The position numbers and the translations under genes were made by a program. A DNA stretch of 64,000 bases, taken from contig JAHCMI010000012.1 in NCBI GenBank assembly GCA_019192545.1, forward strand, positions 1-64,000. The letters are read 5' to 3'. Of the stretch, positions 1 to 7,613 are shown piece after piece (within the stretch, counting starts at the first letter, position 1; each line of letters opens with the position of its first letter). This stretch comes from Rivularia sp. MS3 (GTDB lineage: Bacteria > Cyanobacteriota > Cyanobacteriia > Cyanobacteriales > Nostocaceae). The notes below the pieces were generated by a model, which made no database searches, had not been told where the DNA came from, and saw only the letters and a program-made list of their open reading frames with translations.

Positions 1-71
1 TCCCCATCTCCCCATCTCCCCATCTCCCCATCTCCCCATCTCCCCATCTCCCCATGCCCCATCTCCCCCTC
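1..71. repeat. 8-bp tandem repeat (TCCCCATC)n
   Basis: About seven near-perfect copies of the octamer tccccatc start at the first base and degrade just before the cobM stop codon. This is a short tandemly repeated repetitive sequence of the kind common in filamentous cyanobacteria. It probably continues upstream of the window. Confidence 0.9.
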
Positions 72-73
72 AA

Positions 74-877
74 TCACTTCGGACGAAATAAATGGGAATG
101 TTCTGGGTGATACAATCTTGACCTTGCTGTTGCTTCACCAAGGGCGGGGCTGATTATATAAAGTGTGGTGCGAATCAGTTTTTCTTTGTGGGTGGATTCT
201 GCAATTTCGTTTAGGGGAACTACGATAATTTTTTCGTCATGCCAGCCGACGCGAAAGCATATGGCGACGGGGGTTTCGGGTGGATAATGTTCTAAAAGTT
301 TGGCTTGGGAATCTTCGACGTGACGGGCGCTTAAATATAGGCACAGACTTGCTTGATGTGCTGCTAGTGAAGCTAATTCTTCTTTTGGCGGTACTTGCGT
401 GCGTCCGCTGATACGGGTAAGTATAATGGTTTGCACTAAACCAGGTACTGTAAGTTCTACATTTAATTTGGCTGCGGCGGCTTGAAAAGCGCTGATACCG
501 GGAATTACTTCAAAAGGAATTTTGGCTTGTGCTAGCTGCTGCATTTGTTCGTGGATGGCGCTGTAAAGACTTGGATCTCCCGAATGCAAACGCACAACTG
601 ATTTATTATTTCTGACAATATCTACCATCATCGGCACAATTTCTTCCAGCGTTTTGGAAGATGTGCGAATAATTTGGGCATCTTCGCGACAAAATTCTAA
701 TATTTCTTGAGGGACTAAGGAGTCTGCAAATAAAACTACATCGGTTTGTTCGAGGAGTTTTTTGGCTTTAATGGTTAATAAATCTGGGTCTCCCGGACCT
801 GCTCCAACAATATAAACTGCCGGTTTTAGTTTCAAAGTAGATTTTTCTTCACACAAAATACTAGTATTTTCACGCAT
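74..877 (-). CDS. cobM: Precorrin-4 C11-methyltransferase
   Basis: This enzyme of the cobalamin corrin-ring pathway methylates precorrin-4 at C11 using S-adenosylmethionine. The 267-aa protein is a tetrapyrrole methylase: the N-terminal SAM-binding signature VGAGPGDPDLLT lies at about residues 24-35, and LHSGDPSLY and VIPGISAFQAAAA follow. The C-terminal SRLYHPEHSHLFRP tail is characteristic of CobM and separates it from CobJ, CobI and CobF. The length is normal. The start is the first ATG; the first 18 or so residues are poorly conserved in general and a slightly later start is possible. It stands alone, upstream of lgt on the same strand but separated from it by repeats. No cobalamin riboswitch is evident upstream. 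Confidence 0.93.
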   Translation of the reverse strand: MRENTSILCEEKSTLKLKPAVYIVGAGPGDPDLLTIKAKKLLEQTDVVLFADSLVPQEILEFCREDAQIIRTSSKTLEEIVPMMVDIVRNNKSVVRLHSGDPSLYSAIHEQMQQLAQAKIPFEVIPGISAFQAAAAKLNVELTVPGLVQTIILTRISGRTQVPPKEELASLAAHQASLCLYLSARHVEDSQAKLLEHYPPETPVAICFRVGWHDEKIIVVPLNEIAESTHKEKLIRTTLYIISPALGEATARSRLYHPEHSHLFRPK

Positions 878-1023
878 AAAATAAACAGGAAATGCTTGCT
901 CCTACAAAGTTTTTCGGGAAATATCTCGGTATCTTTCCGGATTTACTCCCTATATATAGAAATATTGATTGGTAGATGCACCCTGGTTAAGCCCTGGAGA
1001 TAACTCTGGGGCATTTTTTATTT

Positions 1024-1076
1024 TTGGTAATTGGGCATTGGGCATTGGGGATGGGGCATTGGTAATTGGTAATTGG
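1024..1076. repeat. Short tandem repeats of attgggc / attggta type
   Basis: Degenerate tandem copies of the heptamers attgggc and attggta lie between lgt and cobM. The same words recur near 11.9, 16.8, 18.5, 20.2 and 27.1 kb. Confidence 0.85.
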
Positions 1077-1114
1077 ATTTCTCTTTGTCTATATATCCCC
1101 ATCTCCCCATCACT

Positions 1115-2029
1115 TCATCGTCTCATTTCTCGAACCCTTTCCTCTTCGCTTTGGGTAGAAACTACATCTGGTAGGGGACGTTTTCTGATGTATAGCCACC
1201 ATAAACCAGCTAATCCGATGGCTATTTCTACTAAACTGACTACTTGAGCAATTCTTAAAGGACCGAGCATCAAGCTATCTAAACGCAATCCTTCAATCCA
1301 AAAACGTCCTAAGCTGTAACCTACTAGATAAACCAAGAATATCGTACCTGTTTTTAACGGCAGCTTACCTTGCAAGCCACGAAAGAATAATATCATCAGC
1401 AAGACGAACACCATGACATTCCATAATGATTCGTAAAGGAATGTGGGATGGAAAAAGCTTTGATCGATAAATTCTGGAGGACGCGGGTAAACTTTTGAGC
1501 CATCAATCAAGGTAATTTCACGAGGAATATAAAGCTTCCAAGGTAAATTAGTCGGTTTTCCGAAGGCTTCTGAGTTGAAGAAGTTTCCCCAGCGCCCTAT
1601 TGCTTGCCCTAAAATCAGCGAGGGAGCCACTATATCGGCTAGCTGCCAAAATGAAACTTTTTTGAGTTTGGCAAACAGTATTGCCACTATTAGACCGCCG
1701 ATAATGGCTCCATGAATGGCAATACCACCCTTCCAAATGGCGATGATGTCTCCAGGGCGTTGAGAATATTCTTGCCATTGAAATAAAACGTAATATATTC
1801 TCGCAGCTGGAATTGCACCAATTACCAACCAAATTGATAAATCGCTTAATAAATCGGGATTAACATTTCGACGTTTTGCTAAATACTGAGAAAGCGTAAC
1901 ACCAATTAATACTGCCGAGGCTATCAATAAGCCATACCAGCGGATAGTTAATGGCCCTAATTTTACTAAAATTGGGCCGGGAGAAGTAAACATAAACGTC
2001 AAGGGCAAATAGGAAATATCCAGTGCCAT
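1115..2029 (-). CDS. lgt: Prolipoprotein diacylglyceryl transferase
   Basis: Lgt transfers diacylglycerol from phosphatidylglycerol to the lipobox cysteine of prolipoproteins in the plasma membrane. The 304-aa protein is strongly hydrophobic with about seven membrane segments. It carries the family signature [13 protein letters not shown] at residues 145-157 and the GGIAIHG segment at about 101-107 that holds the conserved periplasm-facing histidine. [12 protein letters not shown] near the C terminus is also typical. The start is an ATG; the FTSPGP and IRWYGLLIA stretches after it match the family N terminus. Possible substrates in this window are the lipobox proteins at 40.5, 52.7 and 54.3 kb. 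The last 20 or so residues are charged and variable and border the repeat tract. Confidence 0.95.
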   Translation of the reverse strand: MALDISYLPLTFMFTSPGPILVKLGPLTIRWYGLLIASAVLIGVTLSQYLAKRRNVNPDLLSDLSIWLVIGAIPAARIYYVLFQWQEYSQRPGDIIAIWKGGIAIHGAIIGGLIVAILFAKLKKVSFWQLADIVAPSLILGQAIGRWGNFFNSEAFGKPTNLPWKLYIPREITLIDGSKVYPRPPEFIDQSFFHPTFLYESLWNVMVFVLLMILFFRGLQGKLPLKTGTIFLVYLVGYSLGRFWIEGLRLDSLMLGPLRIAQVVSLVEIAIGLAGLWWLYIRKRPLPDVVSTQSEEERVREMRR

Positions 2030-2495
2030 ACGACATACCTACAATAATGCTGCATTCATACTGTGACATACTCCCATACTTCTGCAAGGAGTTTAGAAGA
2101 TGGGCAAATAGAAACAAACACGATTTAAGAATTATTTGCTCAAAACTGCTAACTGGTAACTGTTAGCTGCTTACTAACGAGTGTCAATTGTTAATTGTTA
2201 GCTATTTACTATTAAGTATGAATTACAGTCTGATATTATGAGAGTTTAAAATATCGGTGGTATAAAAATATAGTAATCATTTGCCTGTAATTTACGATCG
2301 CAATCAAATTTTGCGATGGGGCTGATAGCGAAATACCTTGTAGCAGCAGTCAAAATTATTAGAACAGTTCTACTTTAGTTGATTAACCGATACGTCTGCT
2401 GCTATACATAACCAAAAATCTGGTTAATCATGAATTTTGCTGATAATTAGGGCGCACTGTAGAAGTTAAATTACGTAACGCAATGTCTGAATGTT
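2030..2495. other. Intergenic region
   Basis: The 466-bp divergent spacer holds the promoters of lgt and the following gene. It contains loose repeats of the ctaactggtaactgttagctg kind near 2145-2180 and is otherwise AT-rich. I see no RNA gene or clear operator. Confidence 0.6.
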
Positions 2496-3119
2496 ATGCA
2501 GAAACGTTTGACAACAAAACAAGTTTCACAAATTGTCGCTGAAGTTGAACGTTTGTCTCAACGACGACAGTCTGAAGTTGAAGTGGAAGAGTTACAGCAG
2601 ATTTTACAGGAGTTGAATTTACCTGATGATTTGCTTGATGAAGCTGTAATGCAGGTTTATCGCAAGCAAGCTTTAGATAAGGAGAAGAAACGCAACAGTT
2701 TAATAATCACAGGCGTGCTAACTGTGGTAGTTGGTGCGATTGCAGCTACTTTTTTCATGCAGCAACAGCATAAATCAGCACTTGAAAATATTGATTTTTC
2801 TCAGAGCCGGGTTGGTTTTAGGCGCAATGATTTGACAAGCTTGGAAGAAGTCGAGCGTCAAAATACTCCGGAATTATTCTACAATGTGACTTTGCAAAAT
2901 GCCCCGGTTGGCAAACAGGTAGAATTAGGCTGCAATTGGCTAACACCTAACCGCGAAATTGCTCATAAAAATAGTTGGAAAACAAAAGCTATTACTACAG
3001 AAGCTTGGAATACTCATTGCCGCTATAAATTAAAAGAAGATGATGCTTCTGGTAATTGGATTGTGCAAATGACTTTGAACGATGAAGCTAAGGCTAGCAA
3101 TAAGTTTTTTGTGAAATAA
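2496..3119 (+). CDS. Hypothetical single-pass membrane protein
   Basis: I do not recognise a named family for this 207-aa protein. Residues 1-65 are charged and helical, with the look of a short N-terminal helical domain rich in Glu and Gln. One transmembrane helix lies at about 68-88 (SLIITGVLTVVVGAIAATFFM). The C-terminal 110 residues look like a small beta-sandwich with two cysteines (in ELGCNWL and NTHCRYKL) that could form a disulphide outside the membrane. Charge distribution suggests a cytoplasmic N terminus and an exported C-terminal domain. The gene stands alone, and the repeat tract after it separates it from the next gene. Function unknown. Confidence 0.8.
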   Translation: MQKRLTTKQVSQIVAEVERLSQRRQSEVEVEELQQILQELNLPDDLLDEAVMQVYRKQALDKEKKRNSLIITGVLTVVVGAIAATFFMQQQHKSALENIDFSQSRVGFRRNDLTSLEEVERQNTPELFYNVTLQNAPVGKQVELGCNWLTPNREIAHKNSWKTKAITTEAWNTHCRYKLKEDDASGNWIVQMTLNDEAKASNKFFVK

Positions 3120-3254
3120 TATTGATATTGGGGATGGGGCATTGGGAATAGGGCATCGATAAAATTTGTTTTGAGTTGGCAATAAATAATTTAGCTGGTT
3201 TAATTTATTGATGACTAATTAATTAATTAACAATCTACAGGTTAACAGTGAAAA

Positions 3255-4985
3255 TTGAAGGAAATTGTAGGTTATTGGGGTAGCGGAAATATTTATGAAT
3301 TAAAAACTCTTTTGAGTCGGGTTTTTAATCAAGCACCTGTTGAGAAATTAGAGCAAGTTAATTATCAAAAAAACGATTGCTTTGGTGCTTTAGCCCGATG
3401 GAGTTTTGCAAATAATTCTTCTATCAGTAATGAGGAAATTTATCATCAGCAAGATTTTTGTCAAGTTTCGCTTTCTGCTGCCGGAATTTTAGAGTTAGCA
3501 GATGCGACAATTAAGTTTGAAAATCAGCGTTTAATTTTAAGTCGAGATTGCTTTGGCAGAATACCTTTATATTGGTTTCAAAATAAGCAAGTAATTTGGT
3601 TTGCAACGCGAATACAGTTGTTATTACCTGTTTTAGATTCTCCACAAGTTAGTATTCCAGGTTTTTACGGCTATAATTGTTTTTCTTACGTGCCGACTCC
3701 TTTAAGCCCGATTGAAAATATTTTTACGGTACCCGCAGGATGTGAAATTAGTTGGGAAATTAATCGAAATAATCAAATTCAAAATAATCAAATTCAAAAT
3801 TGTTATCAGTGGCGAGAAAGTGAAGATTTAATCCAAGATGAGAAAACGGCTGTATCGCAACTGCAAGATTTACTAAAAGATTCGATTCACCGTCGGTTAA
3901 GTAACTTACCTGAAGAAGTCGGAGTATTTCTTTCTGGAGGATTGGATTCTTCAGTAGTTGCAGCTTTGTTAGTGCAAGCTGGAGTTAAAGTTAAAGCCTA
4001 TGCTTTGGATTTTGGCGAATATGGAATATCTGAATTACCTTTTGCTGAAGTTGTGGCTAAGCATTTAGAAATTCCTTTGGTAAAAGTTGATGCCACGCCA
4101 AAGCGAATTAAGTCAGCAATGAAAGCTACCGTTAAAGCTTTAGATTTACCTTTTGGCGATGGCGTGACAATACCTATATATTTACTTTGCGAAGCTGCAT
4201 CAAAAGAAACTGCGGTAATTTTTAATGGTGAAGGTGGAGATCAATTATTTGCTGGGTGGACTAATAAACCATTAATTGCTGCGGGTATTTATAATTCAGA
4301 AGATTTCAATCTACAATATCTGAAGACTTATCATCGGCTTTACGGTTATGAAGGGCAATGTTTTCAAGCCGAATTAATTAGTCAAATAAAAAACTTTAAT
4401 CCAGAAACTTGGATTGCCGAAGCATTAAACCCAGAATTTACCAACAATATTTTAGCTAGATTGCGAAGAGCTAGTTTGATGCTTAAAGGCGCGCAAAATA
4501 TTCATCCGAGAGCTACAAATTTGGGAAAAGCATTTAATTTAAGAGTGCGATCGCCTTTTTGCGATTTACCATTAGCCGAGTGGAGTTTTGCGCTTTCCGG
4601 GGAACTTTGTTTGCAGGGCAATACTGAAAAATATATTCTTAAACGAGCCGTTGAATCTTGGCTACCGTCGGAAGTTGTTTGGCGAGAAAAACGCGGTATG
4701 GGAGTACCTTTAAATAGTTGGTGTTTGGGTGAATTACGGAGTGAAGTCAGCAAAAGATTAAATCGAGGTATTTTAAAATTTGAAAAGCGCTATCAAGAAG
4801 ATATTATTTTAAAAATTTTGCAAGGTGATATCGGCGGGCAAATTCGTCAGCGTCGCATCGGTGAAGTTTTATGGTTGTTATTGATGTGGGAAATGTGGAG
4901 AGTTGAAGTATTAGAAGAGAAAGTTGAAGGGAGAAATTTTGATTATCAGTTGTTGAGGTGGAGAGTTTTGCAGAAGTTTAAATAA
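3255..4985 (+). CDS. Asparagine synthetase-like amide ligase lacking the glutaminase cysteine
   Basis: The 576-aa protein has the two-domain layout of class B asparagine synthetase. A degenerate N-terminal Ntn domain (LILSRDCFGRIPLYW near residue 95-109) is followed by the ATP-pyrophosphatase domain with the PP-loop SGGLDSS at 227-233 and FNGEGGDQLFAGW. True AsnB begins Met-Cys-Gly, with Cys2 as glutaminase nucleophile; here the reading frame opens with TTG-AAG-GAA (MKEIVGYWG) and an in-frame stop lies 6 bp upstream, so no Cys2 is available. Family members that lost it (beta-lactam synthetase, carbapenam synthetase, lasso-peptide cyclase) form amide bonds without glutamine hydrolysis. Aspartate amidation is therefore unlikely. 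A second such gene lies at 11964-13697. The substrate is unknown. Confidence 0.85.
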   Translation: MKEIVGYWGSGNIYELKTLLSRVFNQAPVEKLEQVNYQKNDCFGALARWSFANNSSISNEEIYHQQDFCQVSLSAAGILELADATIKFENQRLILSRDCFGRIPLYWFQNKQVIWFATRIQLLLPVLDSPQVSIPGFYGYNCFSYVPTPLSPIENIFTVPAGCEISWEINRNNQIQNNQIQNCYQWRESEDLIQDEKTAVSQLQDLLKDSIHRRLSNLPEEVGVFLSGGLDSSVVAALLVQAGVKVKAYALDFGEYGISELPFAEVVAKHLEIPLVKVDATPKRIKSAMKATVKALDLPFGDGVTIPIYLLCEAASKETAVIFNGEGGDQLFAGWTNKPLIAAGIYNSEDFNLQYLKTYHRLYGYEGQCFQAELISQIKNFNPETWIAEALNPEFTNNILARLRRASLMLKGAQNIHPRATNLGKAFNLRVRSPFCDLPLAEWSFALSGELCLQGNTEKYILKRAVESWLPSEVVWREKRGMGVPLNSWCLGELRSEVSKRLNRGILKFEKRYQEDIILKILQGDIGGQIRQRRIGEVLWLLLMWEMWRVEVLEEKVEGRNFDYQLLRWRVLQKFK

Positions 4986-5077
4986 TGGGAATTGGGGATT
5001 GGTAGGATGTGTTACCGCAGCTGAGAGCATCCCAAATTTGAAAAAATATTTTACCCAACACCCTATAAGGGTGCGCG

Positions 5078-5117
5078 CCACTTGCTTCAAGTCGGGGAAC
5101 CCGCCCAACGCAGTGGC
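5078..5117. repeat. Palindromic element, gccact..aagtggc family (copy 1)
   Basis: This 40-bp element opens with gccacttgctt and closes with caacgcagtggc, so its ends are inverted repeats. Two further copies in the opposite orientation lie at 19646-19686 and 55574-55615. The arms are conserved while the central loop differs between copies. Confidence 0.75.
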
Positions 5118-5132
5118 TTGGCTACACAAACT

Positions 5133-5182
5133 AAGCCCCTCTTCAGGGGCTATGAGGATTCTTAGCCCCTGAAGAGGGGCTT
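5133..5182. repeat. Perfect 20-bp inverted repeat
   Basis: The left arm 5133-5152 (aagcccctcttcaggggcta) is exactly complementary to the right arm 5163-5182, with a 10-nt loop. Each arm is itself a small hairpin (agcccct/aggggct). It could form a strong stem or cruciform. It lacks a following T run, so it is unlikely to be a simple terminator. Confidence 0.85.
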
Positions 5183-5191
5183 CGTAGTATT

Positions 5192-5221
5192 AGCCCCAGG
5201 CTTACAGCCTGCGGGCTTTTT
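5192..5221 (+). terminator. Candidate intrinsic terminator
   Basis: A GC-rich hairpin (agccccaggct, loop, agcctgcgggct) is followed by five T residues. It would end transcription from the AsnB-like gene. The stem has a one-base mismatch, and a repeat element is an alternative reading. Confidence 0.5.
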
Positions 5222-5318
5222 GTAAAATTGGAACGAAGACTAGATAATATTGATGATACGTTTGGAGTTGCATCTCGCTCCACGTATCGCCATTTCAAAA
5301 TAACAAAAAGTTAGTTAT

Positions 5319-5558
5319 ATGAACGCTCATAAAATCGAAACTGTTTTAAATGAAGACGGAACTTTAACGCTACAGGGATTACCTTTTCATGCTGGGGATG
5401 CCGTAGAGGTGATTATTCTTAAAACTTCTATTTCCAAACAACAACCAGCTTCGCAATCGCAAGTAAAAGACAATGCTTATCCTTTGGAAGGTAAAGTAAT
5501 ACATTACGACAATCCAACGGAACCCGTCGCTTTGGAAGACTGGCAATTTCTGCAATGA
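5319..5558 (+). CDS. Antitoxin of a VapBC-type pair
   Basis: This 79-aa protein precedes a PIN-domain toxin and overlaps it by four bases (ATGA), the usual layout of a translationally coupled toxin-antitoxin operon. The N-terminal half (TLTLQGLPFHAGDAVEVIIL) reads like a short beta-rich DNA-binding antitoxin domain of the AbrB/MazE-like kind. The acidic C terminus (PTEPVALEDWQFLQ) would wrap the toxin. It presumably neutralises the toxin and autoregulates the operon. The assignment rests on context and length, as antitoxins are poorly conserved. Confidence 0.75.
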   Translation: MNAHKIETVLNEDGTLTLQGLPFHAGDAVEVIILKTSISKQQPASQSQVKDNAYPLEGKVIHYDNPTEPVALEDWQFLQ

Positions 5559-5944
5559 TTGTACTTGACACTCACATTTGGGTTTGGTGGGTTGATAATA
5601 ACCAACGACTTACTACAAAATATCGGCAATGGATAGAAGCATATCAGTCTCAAGGTTTAGGAGTTAGTATAGTTTCTTGTTGGGAAGTAGCCAAATTAGT
5701 AGAAAAAAATCGACTGGCTTTTTCTTGTTCGGTTAATGAATGGTTTGAAGAGGCTCTAGCTTATCCAGGAGTACAGCTATTGAATTTAACTCTTCCGATA
5801 ATAGTTGATTCAACACAGCTAAGTGGATTTCATAGCGATCCTTTTGACCAAATGATTGTATCCACCGCTAGAATTTATCAGTGTCCTTTGTTAACTGTAG
5901 ACACAAAAATTATCAGTTATTCTGGTGTTACAACGCTTCGATAA
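5555..5944 (+). CDS. PIN-domain toxin (VapC-like)
   Basis: This 129-aa protein is a predicted Mg-dependent ribonuclease toxin. The N terminus MIVLDTHIWVWW carries the first PIN aspartate (Asp5) in the DTHIxxW form found in the type II PIN toxins of cyanobacteria. The middle holds SIVSCWEVAKL with the conserved glutamate. The C-terminal half shows HSDPFDQMIVSTA and LLTVDTKI, which supply the remaining acidic residues. Length and motif order match VapC family members. The start overlaps the antitoxin stop (ATGA). All catalytic acidic positions appear intact, so the toxin is probably functional. Confidence 0.88.
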   Translation: MIVLDTHIWVWWVDNNQRLTTKYRQWIEAYQSQGLGVSIVSCWEVAKLVEKNRLAFSCSVNEWFEEALAYPGVQLLNLTLPIIVDSTQLSGFHSDPFDQMIVSTARIYQCPLLTVDTKIISYSGVTTLR

Positions 5945-5982
5945 CGATATCAAACATCCAAATTTAATAAATATTATAAATA

Positions 5983-6918
5983 TTAAAAAATTGCTCCTCG
6001 TTGAATTAATTCTTGCTTCATTGATTCCAAAATTCCGATATTATTTCTAAATCGAGCTTTTTTTACGTTGGCTAAACTAAGATTAATGTCGCTCAAATTA
6101 TTACTATAAATATAGGCATAACTAAGGTTAGCGCCTTGTAAATTTGCCTTGCTTAAATTGCAAAATCCCAAACTAGCATTACTGAGATTACTTCCACTGA
6201 AATCGGTAGCACTTAAGTCACAACTATAAAAATTAGTATTTATTAAATCACTACCTTTGAAGCTGGCAAGGTTTAATTGTACATAACTAAAGTCAGCATT
6301 AAAACCTCTGGCGAAACTGATATCGGCATTTCTTAAATTTGTATTTAGAAAGTTAACGCTATCGAGGTAGGCATTTCTTAGTTCGATACTGTCACAGTTA
6401 GCATCTGTGAAATCAGCACTATCTAAATTTGTATCGCTGAGGATAGCATCTTTTAAGTCAGCATTATATAGCTGAGCATAATCAAGTTTTGCCCGTTGGA
6501 AGTTTGTATTGCTAAGGTTGGCAAAGCTGAAGTCGCAATCACTAACATCGGCATATGTAAAATTCAGATTGCTAAAATTAGCATTCATAAAATCATTTGA
6601 ACTCAGATTAACCCAGCTACCTCCTTTTTTTGTAATTTGCTGAATTCGACAAGATTTTTGATAATAATATTCTTCGTAGTATTGAATATTATCTGCATTA
6701 AATTCAAATTCGCCAGTTACAAAAGAAATATTATCAACGGAAATACTTAATATCTCAGATAACATACCAGATTTAATCAGTTCTTCGATTTTCTCAAAAC
6801 TTTCTGGAGAATCGTCTAACTTTATCGTTATCCTTTCTTCTTCATCATTAATTGTAAATCGTTCATTTTCTAAGATTTTCCGCAGATGCTTTTCAAGCAT
6901 AATATAGGTAATATTCAC
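5983..6918 (-). CDS. Pentapeptide-repeat protein
   Basis: This 311-aa protein has a non-repetitive N-terminal domain of about 100 residues, then roughly 35 tandem pentapeptides of the A(D/N)LxX type over residues 110-290 (for example ANFSNLNF, ADLKDAIL, ANLQGANL). Such repeats fold as a right-handed quadrilateral beta-helix and are abundant in cyanobacteria; their role is mostly unknown. There is no signal peptide, so it is probably cytoplasmic. The start may be the internal ATG at residue 7 (MLEKHLRK) rather than the first ATG. It is convergent with the toxin-antitoxin pair. No specific function can be given. Confidence 0.88.
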   Translation of the reverse strand: MNITYIMLEKHLRKILENERFTINDEEERITIKLDDSPESFEKIEELIKSGMLSEILSISVDNISFVTGEFEFNADNIQYYEEYYYQKSCRIQQITKKGGSWVNLSSNDFMNANFSNLNFTYADVSDCDFSFANLSNTNFQRAKLDYAQLYNADLKDAILSDTNLDSADFTDANCDSIELRNAYLDSVNFLNTNLRNADISFARGFNADFSYVQLNLASFKGSDLINTNFYSCDLSATDFSGSNLSNASLGFCNLSKANLQGANLSYAYIYSNNLSDINLSLANVKKARFRNNIGILESMKQELIQRGAIF

Positions 6919-7613
6919 AATTACTTTTCAAATCCGAACTTAATAAACATATAGATTACTTATCAAGACTTATGTAAGTGGCACAAGACTCTGGTGGTGC
7001 GTGACGCTACAAGCATTATTATTATGTTGCTGCATTAGTTAAAGTGTCACAGCACCCTACAAACTTAATTTAATAAAAATCGTTTACTTCACTCAAAAAG
7101 TGACTAATTACATTTTGACATATTCTGTATTATCAATGTTTCGCAATCAGTAACAAGACTATCTTGCTTTTATCGTTAACTTAAAATTAACTTGAACAAC
7201 AAAATGTTTTTAACTTCAAATTTCAGTTATATATTTTACTAAAAATGATTGAATTAATTTAAAATGCTGTAGTACTCCACCACAAAAGTTATGAGGGGTA
7301 AAGCAATGGAAGAAGGTAGGTTGGGTTGTACGGAGTGTAAGCGGAGCAATCTCTACGAGTAACCCAACGCTGGTGTTGGGTTGCGCTTCGCTTCACCCAA
7401 CCTACGAAACTACGAACGATAATTAACCCCTCATAATTAATATGGTTGAATAGTAGTGCGTTACGGCTATTTCACTTTTAACCTATAACCATATCTCTTC
7501 AAGCGGTAAGACATCCTAGATAATATAAATTAATTAACATAAGTAATTTTTCCTCAATCCTGGTATAAAATGCCCTCGTGAATCACTAACTTCTAGCACG
7601 AGGTTAAAATTCA
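6919..7613. other. Intergenic region with a MITE-like repeat
   Basis: The 695-bp AT-rich spacer separates the pentapeptide-repeat gene from the decarboxylase homologue. It contains the element at 7316-7405 and no credible reading frame. Confidence 0.65.
7316..7405. mobile_element. MITE-like element with gtaggttgggtt termini
   Basis: The 90-bp sequence begins gtaggttgggtt and ends acccaacctac, giving terminal inverted repeats of about 11 bp. A second internal inverted pair (aacccaac / gttgggtt) lies at 7361-7382. It encodes nothing. A longer relative with the same ends occurs at 39514-39698. Confidence 0.65.

Larger units (their letters stand above)
4986..5318. other. Intergenic region filled with palindromic repeats
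   Basis: The 333-bp spacer between the AsnB-like gene and the toxin-antitoxin pair contains three separate inverted-repeat structures, listed individually, and no gene. Confidence 0.8.

Noticed and set aside
969-1247. 92-aa plus-strand frame
   Set aside because: Built from heptamer repeats and the antisense of the lgt 3' end.
3255-4985. Canonical asparagine synthetase (asnB)
   Set aside because: No Met-Cys-Gly start is possible because an in-frame stop lies 6 bp before the TTG, so the glutaminase nucleophile is missing.
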